Assembly (NCBI GenBank): GCA_016703965.1
Contig: JADJBB010000002.1
Location: 372,001 to 436,000, forward strand
Direction of reading: 5' to 3'
DNA: 64,000 bases
Source: Acidobacteriota bacterium
GTDB taxonomy: Bacteria > Acidobacteriota > Blastocatellia > Pyrinomonadales > Pyrinomonadaceae
A program made the translations under genes and the position numbers. Positions within the stretch are counted from its first letter, which is position 1. Every line of letters starts with the position of its first letter. Below the pieces are notes generated by a model. It had not been told where the DNA came from, searched no databases, and worked only from the letters and a program-made list of their open reading frames with translations. Of the stretch, positions 35,092 through 43,407 are shown in pieces.

Positions 35092-36246
35092 TTAGGCCGT
35101 TTGCGGCTCTAACTTCAGCGATTCATCGAGTGCTTTGATCGCGACTTCGAGCTGTTCATCGTCGGGTTCCTGGGTCGTGATGTTTTGGAGCCAGAGGCCG
35201 GGAAGCGTCATGAATTTGAAGATCGCACCCGATTCCTTCTTCGCTGCGTAGCGGATAACTTCATACGAAAGCCCCGCGACCAGCGGCATCAGGGCGATTC
35301 GGACAACAAGATTCATCCAGGTCGCTTCGAAATTAATGACCGAGAACAGAACGATCGCGACCAGCATCACCACCATCAGGAACGACGTTCCGCATCGCGG
35401 ATGCTGACGGCTTTGCAGCGTGGCGTTGGCCGGCGTCAGATCGAGGCCTTTTTCCCAGGTGAAAACTGTCTTATGCTCGGCTCCGTGGTATTCGAAAACG
35501 CGGCGGATATCCTTAAGGAACGACATTGAGAAGATCATTATGATGAAAAACACCATTCTGATCAGTCCGTCGATGAGGTTGAACGAGATCCAGGAGCCGA
35601 ACGAATCGAGCTTGATCTTCCAAGCGTAAGCCATCGCTGTCTGCCACCAACTCGCGTCCGCGGCAACTGTCGGCGAACCGGCCCAGCCGAGCGAGATGAA
35701 CAGAACGTTCGTCAAAACGAGCGGTGCGACGATAAAGAGAAGCACGTTAAACCCAAGCGCAAAAATGATCGACCCGACCGCGCTCGCGGATTGTCCGGCC
35801 TTTTTGGTTTTGCTCTCGGCTTTTTCAGGCATTATGACCTTGACCGGAGCTTTGAGAAAATTCTCGTCCTCAGTTCCGTCAACGTACGCTGCCTGCGTTT
35901 CGCCGGCCTTCGATTTTTCGGCGGCTTCCATTGCGGCGGCGTCTTCTTCGTAGATCTTGGCAGAGAAATTCAGAGCTTTGACGCCCAGAGCCATCGACTG
36001 GATCAGCGTCGCGCCGCCTCGCAGGACGGGCGTGTTGAGCCATTTGTATTTATCGCTCCACTTCGGCAGCGTCTCCGAGGTCGTGACGATCGATCCGTCC
36101 TGACGGCGGCACGCGATGGCGTAAGCCGACGGAGTGCGCATCATTACGCCCTCCATCACGGCCTGGCCGCCGACGATCAGATCGCGCTCCATAGCAAAGA
36201 TCGTGTGAATGAACCGAAGTAGTCTGGGCGATGTTCTCTTTTTCAT
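35092..36246 (-). CDS. DUF1385 integral membrane protein
   Basis: A 384-residue membrane protein of the DUF1385 family: IVGGQAVMEGVMMR near the N terminus, EYHGAEHKTVFTWE and HPRCGTSFL in the middle, and four to five hydrophobic helices. An acidic linker (about 100-145) is inserted. The family is uncharacterised but almost always beside prfA and rpmE, as here. ATG at 36246 has AGGA at proper distance; an internal ATG at 36192 would also keep the domain. Confidence 0.88.
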   Translation of the reverse strand: MKKRTSPRLLRFIHTIFAMERDLIVGGQAVMEGVMMRTPSAYAIACRRQDGSIVTTSETLPKWSDKYKWLNTPVLRGGATLIQSMALGVKALNFSAKIYEEDAAAMEAAEKSKAGETQAAYVDGTEDENFLKAPVKVIMPEKAESKTKKAGQSASAVGSIIFALGFNVLLFIVAPLVLTNVLFISLGWAGSPTVAADASWWQTAMAYAWKIKLDSFGSWISFNLIDGLIRMVFFIIMIFSMSFLKDIRRVFEYHGAEHKTVFTWEKGLDLTPANATLQSRQHPRCGTSFLMVVMLVAIVLFSVINFEATWMNLVVRIALMPLVAGLSYEVIRYAAKKESGAIFKFMTLPGLWLQNITTQEPDDEQLEVAIKALDESLKLEPQTA

Positions 36247-36335
36247 ATCAATTCCTTAGATAGCGATCTGTTAGAAATAGATGTTCAATTAATGCGGAAT
36301 CGAAGAACTGAATTTCAAATTTGAGATCTGAAATT

Positions 36336-36419
36336 CAAAATAAAAATGACGCCGACTTTTTTCACCTTTCGATAGCGTGTTTGAACACACCTTTATCGAT
36401 CGGCCAAAGAGTCGGCGTC
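36336..36419 (-). terminator. Composite hairpin downstream of rpmE
   Basis: GACGCCGAC (36348-36356) pairs with GTCGGCGTC (36411-36419); nested inside are CGATAG/CTTTATCG and GTGTTTGAACACAC. On the minus strand it is followed by a T-rich tract. It ends rpmE transcription or controls read-through into DUF1385. Confidence 0.6.
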
Positions 36420-36470
36420 AGGTTTTGGTTGCTAATATCTGTCGGTAACTTTAGTCACGTGACAAAACAA

Positions 36471-36698
36471 TTAGTTCGTTTCAGCGGCAGCAGCGGCACC
36501 GCGAGCGTAGCGTTTGTTAAAGCGGTCAACGCGTCCGGCCGTGTCGACCAGTTTCTGCTTACCGGTAAAGAACGGATGGCAAGCCGAGCAAATTTCTATG
36601 TGAAGATCGTCCTTCAGCGTCGAACGCGTCTGAAACACGCTGCCGCAGGCACAGACGACTGAGATCTCATTGTAGTTTGGATGTATTTCGTTTTTCAT
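36471..36698 (-). CDS. rpmE: 50S ribosomal protein L31
   Basis: A 75-residue L31, with MKNEIHPNYNEI at the N terminus, the zinc ligands CACG and CSACHPFFTG, then KQKLVDTAGRVDRFNKRY. This is the zinc-binding (C+) form. The AGGAAG ribosome site fits the ATG at 36698; a GTG three codons upstream is unlikely. The tail is an Ala-rich extension (RGAAAAAETN). Confidence 0.95.
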   Translation of the reverse strand: MKNEIHPNYNEISVVCACGSVFQTRSTLKDDLHIEICSACHPFFTGKQKLVDTAGRVDRFNKRYARGAAAAAETN

Positions 36699-36791
36699 AA
36701 TGTTCACTTCCTTCGCCGTATATAAGCGATGTGAAAACTTGCGTAATTAGCGCAATCTATAATCATACGGTGGAAGTTGGGTGAGGTCAAG

Positions 36792-37715
36792 TCAATACTG
36801 TTTCCGCGACCTCTCTTCTGCTGCGATCTTGTCTTCGGTTTTGGGAATCCAAATCTTTAAATAGTCCACCAATTCGCGAGCATCTTCATAGTGCTCAAAT
36901 CTTCGAATAAACTCACGTCCCACCTCAATACATCGCTTTCGGCTTTCTATGTCCTTTCTAATGAATAGCGTACGAAACAAGTCTCCGATTAGGACGGCAT
37001 CGTCACTCATTCTATCTGAGATGGGTTTGGCAGCATCACGGTCAGTGATAGCAACACGCTGTGCGGGAGATATGCATGAGTCGACTTCCCGGATCAACGC
37101 ATCGCTCGCCCCCGCCATTTTGAAGGCCCAAGATGTTGTTTCGTTAAGAACAAAATCGACGCATCTCTTGCGCACAAGATTCATTGCTCGCTCTTCCATG
37201 GCATCGGGCGAACTCACAGGATTGGTTCGCGCGAACGCTCCAAGAAGATCGCTAACTGATAATGGATAGGATTTTCGGCTTTCGAATTGCCCAGGATCAG
37301 TAAACTGGATTATTGCATTGAGATGGAGTGCCAACTTTGCGGCTTGCTTATCGTCGATTCCCTCAGGGGATTCCGGGATCGGATCTTTGAGGAGGTCATC
37401 GACAAGCTTCGAGAGCGACCTCACAATATTTTTTCGAGTGCCAGCAGGAATCTCTACTGGTGGCGGCGGTGTTTCCGTTTTTACCGAAGTTAGCTTCAGA
37501 CCTTTTTGTAGATCGATCGCTATTCCCCTTGCGTGGTCAGCTTTTTGATTAACGTACCACTCCAATGGTTCGTTTTCTTTCTGTTCGGTTTTGGCAAGGT
37601 CTGCAGATAGGTTCTTGAGCGTTTTGACCGCTTCAGTCGAAGTGTACTGACCGGCGGCGATCGAATAACCAGCGATTATTAAGAGAAGAGATGGGAGCAA
37701 TCGTTTGGCATTCAT
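36792..37715 (-). CDS. Secreted hypothetical protein
   Basis: A 307-residue protein with a signal peptide (1-22, ending SIAAGQ). The mature part is mainly helical and charged with a TPPPPVEIP linker at about 83-91. No domain is recognised. It lies between rpmE and the peroxiredoxin-like gene on the same strand but with gaps of about 90 and 70 bp, so it is probably its own unit. Confidence 0.65.
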   Translation of the reverse strand: MNAKRLLPSLLLIIAGYSIAAGQYTSTEAVKTLKNLSADLAKTEQKENEPLEWYVNQKADHARGIAIDLQKGLKLTSVKTETPPPPVEIPAGTRKNIVRSLSKLVDDLLKDPIPESPEGIDDKQAAKLALHLNAIIQFTDPGQFESRKSYPLSVSDLLGAFARTNPVSSPDAMEERAMNLVRKRCVDFVLNETTSWAFKMAGASDALIREVDSCISPAQRVAITDRDAAKPISDRMSDDAVLIGDLFRTLFIRKDIESRKRCIEVGREFIRRFEHYEDARELVDYLKIWIPKTEDKIAAEERSRKQY

Positions 37716-37751
37716 GGTGCAGATCTTATCACCGTTTTATTGAATGTAAAT

Positions 37752-37781
37752 AAAAAAAGCTGTCAGCTAAACGCTAACAGC
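37752..37781 (-). terminator. Terminator of the peroxiredoxin-like gene
   Basis: GCTGTCAGC pairs with GCTAACAGC with one mismatch; on the minus strand T7 follows (A7 at 37752-37758), and CTCTTTTT lies on the plus side, so it may work in both directions. Confidence 0.75.
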
Positions 37782-37787
37782 CTCTTT

Positions 37788-38429
37788 TTACATTTTCTTC
37801 TTCAGATGCTCGATCAACACATCCGGCTCGGCGCGTTTTTTGTAGTCGGTTTCGATGAAGGCGTAGGTGATGACGCCTTTTTTGTTGATGATGTAGGTGA
37901 CGGCGAGCGGGAGTTCGGGTTTGTCCATCGCGTTGTGTTTGGCGACGTCGAGGCCGTTCTTTTTGTAGCGTTCGTCAGTGTCCGGCGGCATTTGGTAGAC
38001 GATGCCGAATTTGCGGGCCACATCGAGATTTGCGTCGCTGAGGACTGGGAAGAGAACTTCGTTCTTCTTGGCGACAGCCATCGAGGCGTCAGGATTCTCG
38101 ACCGAGATCGCGACCAGATTGCCGCCTGCGGCCTTGATATCAGGCATTCGCTGGCCGAGTTTGCGTAGATACGTGTTGCAAAAAGGGCACCACGAGCCGC
38201 GATAGAATGTGAGCACCATGCTGCCCTGTTTGAGCAGTGTCTTGCTGGAAACGAGCTTGCCGGTGCTGTCTTTTAGCTCGAATTCCGGGGCCTTTGCCCC
38301 GACATTCAAAGCCTTTTTGGCCGCATCCTCAGACGAGACAAAGCTCATCATCTGAGCCGAGGCGGCAAATGCCGCTGTTAATACCATTCCCAACACTGTC
38401 GATATTGTGAAAAGTTTTTGTTTATTCAT
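37788..38429 (-). CDS. Exported AhpC/TSA-family peroxiredoxin-like protein
   Basis: A 213-residue protein with a signal peptide (1-26, ending FAASAQ) and a thioredoxin-fold domain. The cysteine pair is in FYRGSWCPFCNTYL: a CxxC inside the peroxiredoxin position, as in the peroxiredoxin-like SelL/AhpC-type oxidoreductases. It may reduce peroxides or disulfides in the periplasm. ATG at 38429 follows AGGAG by 6 bases, which fixes the start over one at 38450. Confidence 0.85.
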   Translation of the reverse strand: MNKQKLFTISTVLGMVLTAAFAASAQMMSFVSSEDAAKKALNVGAKAPEFELKDSTGKLVSSKTLLKQGSMVLTFYRGSWCPFCNTYLRKLGQRMPDIKAAGGNLVAISVENPDASMAVAKKNEVLFPVLSDANLDVARKFGIVYQMPPDTDERYKKNGLDVAKHNAMDKPELPLAVTYIINKKGVITYAFIETDYKKRAEPDVLIEHLKKKM

Positions 38430-38469
38430 AGTTTTCTCCTGTTTCGACAATGCTGAGAATGCGAGCGTT

Positions 38470-38580
38470 TATTCCGCAGCTTTGCAGCTTTGCGGTTTTA
38501 GCTTTGCGACTTTCCGGGAAACGTCAAAGGAGTAAGAGATTTCCCGCAAAGCCGCGAAGTTGGACGCAAAGCCGCAAAGG
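38470..38580. repeat. Intergenic GCAAAG-type palindromic repeat
   Basis: CTTTGCAGCTTTGCGG and TTTGCGAC on one side and CGCAAAGCCGCGAAG and CGCAAAGCCGCAAAGG on the other form an imperfect hairpin. The same word family recurs at 39648-39757. Confidence 0.65.
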
Positions 38581-38592
38581 AAGGAAAATGAT

Positions 38593-39642
38593 CTATTCGT
38601 TTACAAGGAAAGATGGCTGCACATCATTGCTTCGCATCAGATCCTCAAGCCCGAAGTGCTGATAGGCGAGGCGTGTGGCCATGCGGCCGCGTGGGGTTCG
38701 GTTCAGGAAGCCGATCTGAAGCAGGTAAGGCTCGATCATTTCCTCGATCGATTCTTTTTCCTCGTGGATCGCGGCTGAGATGGTACTAAGGCCGACGGGG
38801 CCGCCGTCGAATTTTTCGATGATGCATTTGAGCATCTTGGCGTCGGTCTCGTCGAGGCCGTAACTATCTACTTCCATTCGGTTTAGGGCGTCGTTGGCGA
38901 CGTGCTCGTTGATGTGGCCTTCGTGATCGACCTCGGCAAAATCACGCACACGGCGAAGCAGACGGTTGACGATTCGCGGCGTACCGCGACCGCGGCGGGC
39001 GATCTCATGCGAGCCCGATCCGTCGATCCCTACCTTCAAAATACTTGCCGATCGCGTGACGATGGTCTGCAGATCAGTAACGTTGTAAAAATCGAGATTA
39101 AATACAATATTGAACCTCGCCCGCAACGGCGCGGTCAGCATTCCGGGGCGGGTGGTTGCTCCGACGAGCGTGAATTTGGGCAGTTCAAGCTTTATCGACC
39201 GCGCCGCCGTTCCCTGGCCGATCATCAGGTCGAGGCTGTAATCCTCCATCGCGGGATACAGAATTTCCTCGATCGCCGGGTTGAGCCGGTGAATCTCGTC
39301 GATAAACAACACATCGCCTTCCTCAAGCCCCGTCAGGATCGCCGCCAGGTCGCCCGCCTTTTCGATCACCGGCCCTGAAGTCGATTTGAGCGAAGCTCCC
39401 ATCTCGTTCGCAACGATGTTTGAAAGCGTGGTTTTCCCCAGCCCCGGCGGGCCGGTCAGCAGAATATGATCCAAAGCCTCACGCCGCTTCAGCGCCGCCT
39501 TCATGAAGATGCGCAGGTTTTCCTTCACCTTTGCCTGGCCGATGTACTCCGACAACTGAGCCGGACGCAGCACAGCCTCAAACCGGCTGTCGTCGGTCGA
39601 AAGCTCTTCGTCGCGGATGTTTACTGGTGCAGAGTTGGTCAT
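38593..39642 (-). CDS. ruvB: Holliday junction DNA helicase subunit RuvB
   Basis: A 349-residue AAA+ motor that drives branch migration with RuvA. Walker A GPPGLGKT, Walker B with LFIDEIHRL, sensor 1 in LVGATTRPGMLTAPLRARF (also the arginine-finger region), and the winged-helix C-terminal domain ending FLNRTPRGRMAT. Length and motifs are normal. ruvA is 1 kb upstream, separated by the CPBP gene and repeats; ruvC is not in the window. Confidence 0.97.
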   Translation of the reverse strand: MTNSAPVNIRDEELSTDDSRFEAVLRPAQLSEYIGQAKVKENLRIFMKAALKRREALDHILLTGPPGLGKTTLSNIVANEMGASLKSTSGPVIEKAGDLAAILTGLEEGDVLFIDEIHRLNPAIEEILYPAMEDYSLDLMIGQGTAARSIKLELPKFTLVGATTRPGMLTAPLRARFNIVFNLDFYNVTDLQTIVTRSASILKVGIDGSGSHEIARRGRGTPRIVNRLLRRVRDFAEVDHEGHINEHVANDALNRMEVDSYGLDETDAKMLKCIIEKFDGGPVGLSTISAAIHEEKESIEEMIEPYLLQIGFLNRTPRGRMATRLAYQHFGLEDLMRSNDVQPSFLVNE

Positions 39643-39647
39643 GTTTT

Positions 39648-39757
39648 TAACGCAAAGTCGCTAAGGGGCAAAGACGCAAAGGTAAGAAGATATCCTTGAT
39701 AACTGTTGAACGGTCGAAAGCTTTGCGTCTTTGCTTCTTCGCGTCTTCGCGTTAAAG
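39648..39757. repeat. Intergenic GCAAAG-type palindromic repeat
   Basis: TTAACGCAAAGTCGCTAAGG and AAAGACGCAAAGG are mirrored by CTTTGCGTCTTTGC and TCTTCGCGTTAAAGA. It separates ruvB from the CPBP gene. Confidence 0.7.
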
Positions 39758-39765
39758 ATCTTCAA

Positions 39766-40527
39766 TCAAAATAATAGCCCCTTGTGGTATAAAGCCAAAA
39801 TATCCATTGAGAACGCCACGCTGCAATGCAGTACAAGCCCGAGCCAGATCGTGCCGTTTTTGTAGCTGACCCAGCCTAAAAACAGCCCCGCAATGATTGC
39901 GGCGAAGGTTTCGGGCATGGGTTTTTGGAAGTGGATCATGGTGTACGGTACGGTCATGATGAAGATCGAATAGATGCCGAGCGACGGTTTTAGGCTGTGG
40001 ACGAGGAATCCGCGAAAGAAGAATTCGAGGCCGAAAAACTGCAGGAAATAGACCATTTCCCAGATCAAAAGCGTCGACGACCAGTACGGATCGCCGTTGT
40101 AAACTTTGAGAAAAGGATACTTAGCCGAAAAGCTGCCGGTCAGCGACATCGCATAAACGATCGGCAGCATCACGCTGATGCAGATGGCGAGCAAGTTTAG
40201 AAAACCTCTTTCGGCTTTGAGAGCGAGGCCGATCTCGCTCAGGTTTCGCTTTTGGACGAACTTCACAAACAGCGCCGGGATCACAAAATAAAAAGAAACC
40301 GACACAAAAACCCACCAGATCAGGGCGTAAAGATTATTGTTTGCGGAGTTTACGGCTTCCTCGCCGATAGCGGCGAATCTTGTTTTTGAGAGTACCGCGT
40401 TCAGATATTCCGGGCTTTTGAGATACGTGATGCACGTCAGACCGATCGCCGCGTAAACAAAAGCGAAGACCGCCCGGCGGTCGAGTGCGGTGAAGTCGGT
40501 TTTGATCTGGCGGACGATGTCGAGCAT
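39766..40527 (-). CDS. CPBP-family intramembrane metalloprotease
   Basis: A 253-residue membrane protein with about eight helices. The CPBP (Abi/CAAX-like) motifs are visible: FFGLEFFFRGFLV (motif 1, with Leu-Glu rather than the usual Glu-Glu before xxxR), PYTMIHFQKP (motif 2 His), and a late LVLHCSVAF with the third His. The family includes prenyl-protein and bacteriocin-related peptidases; the substrate is unknown. ATG at 40527 is chosen; the in-frame extension to 40569 is translated repeat DNA. Confidence 0.8.
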   Translation of the reverse strand: MLDIVRQIKTDFTALDRRAVFAFVYAAIGLTCITYLKSPEYLNAVLSKTRFAAIGEEAVNSANNNLYALIWWVFVSVSFYFVIPALFVKFVQKRNLSEIGLALKAERGFLNLLAICISVMLPIVYAMSLTGSFSAKYPFLKVYNGDPYWSSTLLIWEMVYFLQFFGLEFFFRGFLVHSLKPSLGIYSIFIMTVPYTMIHFQKPMPETFAAIIAGLFLGWVSYKNGTIWLGLVLHCSVAFSMDILALYHKGLLF

Positions 40528-40540
40528 AGACTGGAGCAAG

Positions 40541-40682
40541 GACTGGAGCGCAAGCGTCCCGCTTGCCAACGCCGCCGCTTCGGTGGTGTGGCGGCGCTAA
40601 AATAAAATTCAACTAGAAAAACACTCGCGAACACCACGCCGGAGGAACCGTCGTTGGCAAGCGGGACGCTTGCGCTCCAGTC
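40541..40682. repeat. GGAGCGCAAGCG palindrome family, copy 1 (two arms)
   Basis: The ends GACTGGAGCGCAAGCGTCCC and GGGACGCTTGCGCTCCAGTC are inverted copies; between them lies a variable middle with GCCGGAGGAACC. It fills the space between ruvA and the CPBP gene. Confidence 0.9.
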
Positions 40683-40692
40683 GCTTCGCCCG

Positions 40693-41298
40693 TTATTTGG
40701 CTAATATCTGCAAACTTCTTCTCAGCAGTTTTTGGACCGAGATCTCGATGCCTTCGCCGGCGGCTTGATTCAGGGCCTTTTCTGCCGCATTTTTTTGGTA
40801 GCCGAGATTTATCAGGGCCGACAGAGCGTCTTCGAATACCGCGTCTGATGGCAAACTCGATCGTGAACTCGCGTCTAGCGGCGTTGTGTCGGACATTTCG
40901 CCGACCTTGTCGCGGAGTTCGATCACCAAGCGTTCGGCGGTTTTTAGGCCGACGCCGGGGATCGATTTTAGGCGGGCGAGGTCATTTGAGCGGATGGCGA
41001 CGATTATTTCGTCGGCACTCATGCCGGAGAGCATTGCGATGCCGGATTTGGGGCCGATTCCCTGGACCGAGATCAGTTTTAGGTAAAGATCGCGTTCACG
41101 CAGCGTCTTGAACCCGAATAATTGGATCGCATCCTCTCGAACGTGAGTGTAGATGCGCAGCTGAACATCGCCGCCGACCTCACCTAGTTCGTAGAACGTG
41201 GTGAGCGGTATCGCCACTTCGTAACCGACGCCGCCGACATCGACGATGGCCGTATTTGCTTGTTTCTCAATGAGTTTACCGGAAAGAAAAGCGATCAT
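40693..41298 (-). CDS. ruvA: Holliday junction DNA helicase subunit RuvA
   Basis: A 201-residue junction-binding subunit. The OB domain starts MIAFLSGKLIEK and has VGGVGYEV; the helix-hairpin-helix pair is LISVQGIGPKSGIAML and LKSIPGVGLKTAERLV; the C-terminal UBA-like domain contacts RuvB (EDALSALINLGYQKNAAEKAL). ATG at 41298 gives the standard N terminus; an upstream in-frame start at 41379 would add 27 unrelated residues. Confidence 0.96.
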   Translation of the reverse strand: MIAFLSGKLIEKQANTAIVDVGGVGYEVAIPLTTFYELGEVGGDVQLRIYTHVREDAIQLFGFKTLRERDLYLKLISVQGIGPKSGIAMLSGMSADEIIVAIRSNDLARLKSIPGVGLKTAERLVIELRDKVGEMSDTTPLDASSRSSLPSDAVFEDALSALINLGYQKNAAEKALNQAAGEGIEISVQKLLRRSLQILAK

Positions 41299-41522
41299 TA
41301 TTCTCGTGTTTGCGTGCGATGACAGGACGATTGTAGACAAACCATCCGCATCGGGCAACAGTGAGACGCGAGCATGCAACTAAATAATTTACGATGTTAC
41401 TCCTTTTGGAAAGATTTAACTTTGCGGCGGAGTGACAAAGGTATAAAATAACTGGAACGGGCGAATCCGAAAGCCGCGTTCCGACGTAATTATCTTTAGA
41501 GGTTTGAGAGGTAATAATATTG

Positions 41523-41852
41523 ATGTGTAGCAAAGGTTTTCTTAAAAGAATGTTGCCGTTTTTCGCGACTTTCGCGTTTGGCTTGTTTATCGCCAGCTTT
41601 TTTGTTTCGATCAGTGCCCCGAATTTTAACCGCGGCAATTGGGGCGGACGCCACAAAGAAATGAAGCGGCTCCGCTATGAGAACGAGATGCTCAAGAATG
41701 AGAATCTTCGGCTCAAAAATCAGCTCGGAAGCCAAGTGATGACGTTCGACGATCTCCCGAAGGTAAGCCACGACCATTTTTCAGGCCATGGGCCGGAAAT
41801 TCCGGTACTCGACGCGCCGGCACCGCCGCCGATGCCAAGACACGGCAGATAA
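41523..41852 (+). CDS. Small membrane-anchored coiled-coil protein
   Basis: A 109-residue protein with an N-terminal membrane helix (about 10-32, LPFFATFAFGLFIASFFVSI), a basic Gly/Arg patch (NRGNWGGRHKE), a coiled coil (about 47-70, KRLRYENEMLKNENLRLKN) and a Pro-rich end (APAPPPMPRHGR). ATG at 41523 has AGGT upstream. Function unknown. It is separated from the microcompartment locus by a terminator-like hairpin, so it is probably not part of it. Confidence 0.65.
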   Translation: MCSKGFLKRMLPFFATFAFGLFIASFFVSISAPNFNRGNWGGRHKEMKRLRYENEMLKNENLRLKNQLGSQVMTFDDLPKVSHDHFSGHGPEIPVLDAPAPPPMPRHGR

Positions 41853-41867
41853 TTTCTCCAAAAGTTT

Positions 41868-41922
41868 AAAACCACAGGTTAACGTGCCGCGATGCGATGT
41901 GTTAATCTGTGGTTTCTTTATT
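41868..41922 (+). terminator. Hairpin between the coiled-coil gene and the microcompartment operon
   Basis: AACCACAGGTTAAC and GTTAATCTGTGGTT form a 14-bp stem with one mismatch and a 17-base loop, followed by TTCTTTATTTT. It is directly before the aldolase ATG at 41925. Confidence 0.65.
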
Positions 41923-41924
41923 TT

Positions 41925-42725
41925 ATGGACGAGTCTCAGGCAAGAAAACTGATCGTTGAGGTCGGCAAACTCCTGTACGAACGCAGCTATGTGGTCGCGT
42001 TTGACGGCAATGTGAGCATTCGGCTTGACGAGAACACGGTGCTTGCCACGCCGACGATGACCTCGAAGGGGCGAATGACCGAAGATTGTCTGGCTCTCAC
42101 TGATCTCGACGGTAAGCCCCTGAACGACAAGCGAGCTTCTTCCGAACTCGCGATGCATCTGCTGATCTACAAGATGCGGCCGGATATTCATGCCGTTTGC
42201 CACGCTCATCCTGCACACGGGACGGCGTTTGCAGTGGCTGGGCTGGCGATCGATCAGCCGATCCTTTCCGAAGTTGTTTTGACGCTCGGATGCGTGCCGC
42301 TGACCGCATACGGAACGCCCTCTACGGACGAGCTGACCGAGGCGATGAAACCCTTTGTGCCGCATCACAACGCACTTTTAATGGCCAATCACGGAGCAGT
42401 CGCCTACGGTGAACATCTCTGGCAAGCGTACGACCGCCTCGAAACGCTCGAGCACACGGCCAAGATCGCGATCCTCGCAAAAGCGCTCGGCGGAGCGAAT
42501 GACTTGCCTGAAGGTGCGGTAAAAAAGTTGATAGAGATCAGGGAGAAGGCTGGCTTTTTGGGGACGAACGCCCGTTGTCAGGCGTGCGGATATCTACACG
42601 AAGCCCAGATCGCGTGCGATCTCGACGTTTCGTATCCGTCCAACGGAAATTCGAACGGCGAGAAAATATCGTTCACCCGCGAAGAACTCATCGACCTTTT
42701 GAGCCAAGCGGCCAAATTGGGTTAA
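41925..42725 (+). CDS. Class II aldolase (fuculose-phosphate aldolase-like), microcompartment cargo
   Basis: A 266-residue zinc aldolase. Key residues sit almost where they do in E. coli FucA: Glu74 (SSEL), His93 and His95 (CHAHPAHG), His156 (ANHG). It should cleave a sugar-1-phosphate such as fuculose or rhamnulose phosphate to DHAP and lactaldehyde; the exact substrate is not readable. Beyond the fold (about 1-215) there is a CxxC (C-Q-A-C-G), a Gly/Ser/Asn linker and a final amphipathic helix (FTREELIDLLSQAAKLG), the form of an encapsulation peptide. First gene of the microcompartment locus. Confidence 0.88.
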   Translation: MDESQARKLIVEVGKLLYERSYVVAFDGNVSIRLDENTVLATPTMTSKGRMTEDCLALTDLDGKPLNDKRASSELAMHLLIYKMRPDIHAVCHAHPAHGTAFAVAGLAIDQPILSEVVLTLGCVPLTAYGTPSTDELTEAMKPFVPHHNALLMANHGAVAYGEHLWQAYDRLETLEHTAKIAILAKALGGANDLPEGAVKKLIEIREKAGFLGTNARCQACGYLHEAQIACDLDVSYPSNGNSNGEKISFTREELIDLLSQAAKLG

Positions 42726-42770
42726 ACTAGCGGGATAGAATTGTTTTAGACGAATCAGGAGTAAAACTAA

Positions 42771-43049
42771 ATGCAAGAAGCTTTAGGAATGGTAGAAACC
42801 AAGGGTCTCGTGGCTGTCATCGAGGCTGCCGATGCGATGGTCAAGGCAGCAAATGTAACTCTCGTGAGTTACGAAAAGATCGGAGCAGGCTTCGTGACGG
42901 CGATCGTTCGTGGTGACGTAGCAGCTGTCAAAGCGGCGACAGATGCAGGAGCTGCTGCTGCTCGCCGAGTCGGCGAACTCGTCAGCGTCCACGTCATCCC
43001 GCGTCCGCACTCAAGCGTCGATGAGACGTTGCCGGTAGTTAAAAAATAG
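42771..43049 (+). CDS. Bacterial microcompartment hexameric shell protein (BMC-H)
   Basis: A 92-residue BMC-domain protein: MQEALGMVETKGLVAVIEAADAM at the start is the family hallmark, then VTLVSYEKIGAGFVTAIVRGDVAAVKAATDAG and a short polar tail. Six copies form a hexagonal tile of the protein shell. The pore loop is in the KIGAGF turn. AGGAG lies 9 bases upstream of the ATG. It is the only BMC-H in the window, and no BMC-T is seen. Confidence 0.97.
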   Translation: MQEALGMVETKGLVAVIEAADAMVKAANVTLVSYEKIGAGFVTAIVRGDVAAVKAATDAGAAAARRVGELVSVHVIPRPHSSVDETLPVVKK

Positions 43050-43052
43050 GCA

Positions 43053-43128
43053 TTGTTCGTTGATCGTCGTTCGTAGATCGTTGCTTTTTGCACTCGACAA
43101 CGAACAACGAGCAACCAACAACGAACAA
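43053..43128. repeat. Imperfect palindrome between BMC-H and first BMC-P
   Basis: TTGTTCGTTGATCGTCGTTC and its mirrored words CGACAACGAACAACG and CAACGAACAA form a long imperfect hairpin inside the operon. Confidence 0.75.
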
Positions 43129-43133
43129 AATCC

Positions 43134-43403
43134 ATGATCATCGCACGCATCATGGGCACGGTCGTGTCCACCCAAAAAGACGAACGCCTGCTCGGGAAAA
43201 AGCTGCTCATCGTCAAGCCGATCAACCTCGACGGTACAGACCAGAGCGGCTATATCGTCTCCGTTGATACGGTTGGGGCCGGGTTTCACGAGAAGGTAAT
43301 CGTCGTAGGCGGCTCATCCGCGCGGCTGGCCGAGGGCAACAAAGATTGTCCCGTTGACTCCGCGATCATAGGGGTGATCGACGAAATAGATTTCAAAGTC
43401 TAG
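43134..43403 (+). CDS. Microcompartment vertex protein 1 (BMC-P, EutN/CcmL)
   Basis: An 89-residue EutN/CcmL-fold protein: MIIARIMGTVVSTQKDERL, LLIVKPINLDG, VDTVGAGFHEKVIVVGGSSAR, then DSAIIGVIDEIDF. Five copies cap a vertex of the shell. First of three consecutive paralogues; it lies 4 bp before the second. Confidence 0.96.
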   Translation: MIIARIMGTVVSTQKDERLLGKKLLIVKPINLDGTDQSGYIVSVDTVGAGFHEKVIVVGGSSARLAEGNKDCPVDSAIIGVIDEIDFKV

Positions 43404-43407
43404 TCAT

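Noticed and set aside
40528..40569. N-terminal extension MASGTLALQSLLQS of the CPBP protein
   Set aside because: The peptide is translated repeat arm DNA; the same MASGTLALQS peptide appears in open frames at two other copies of the repeat (about 51563 and 59990).
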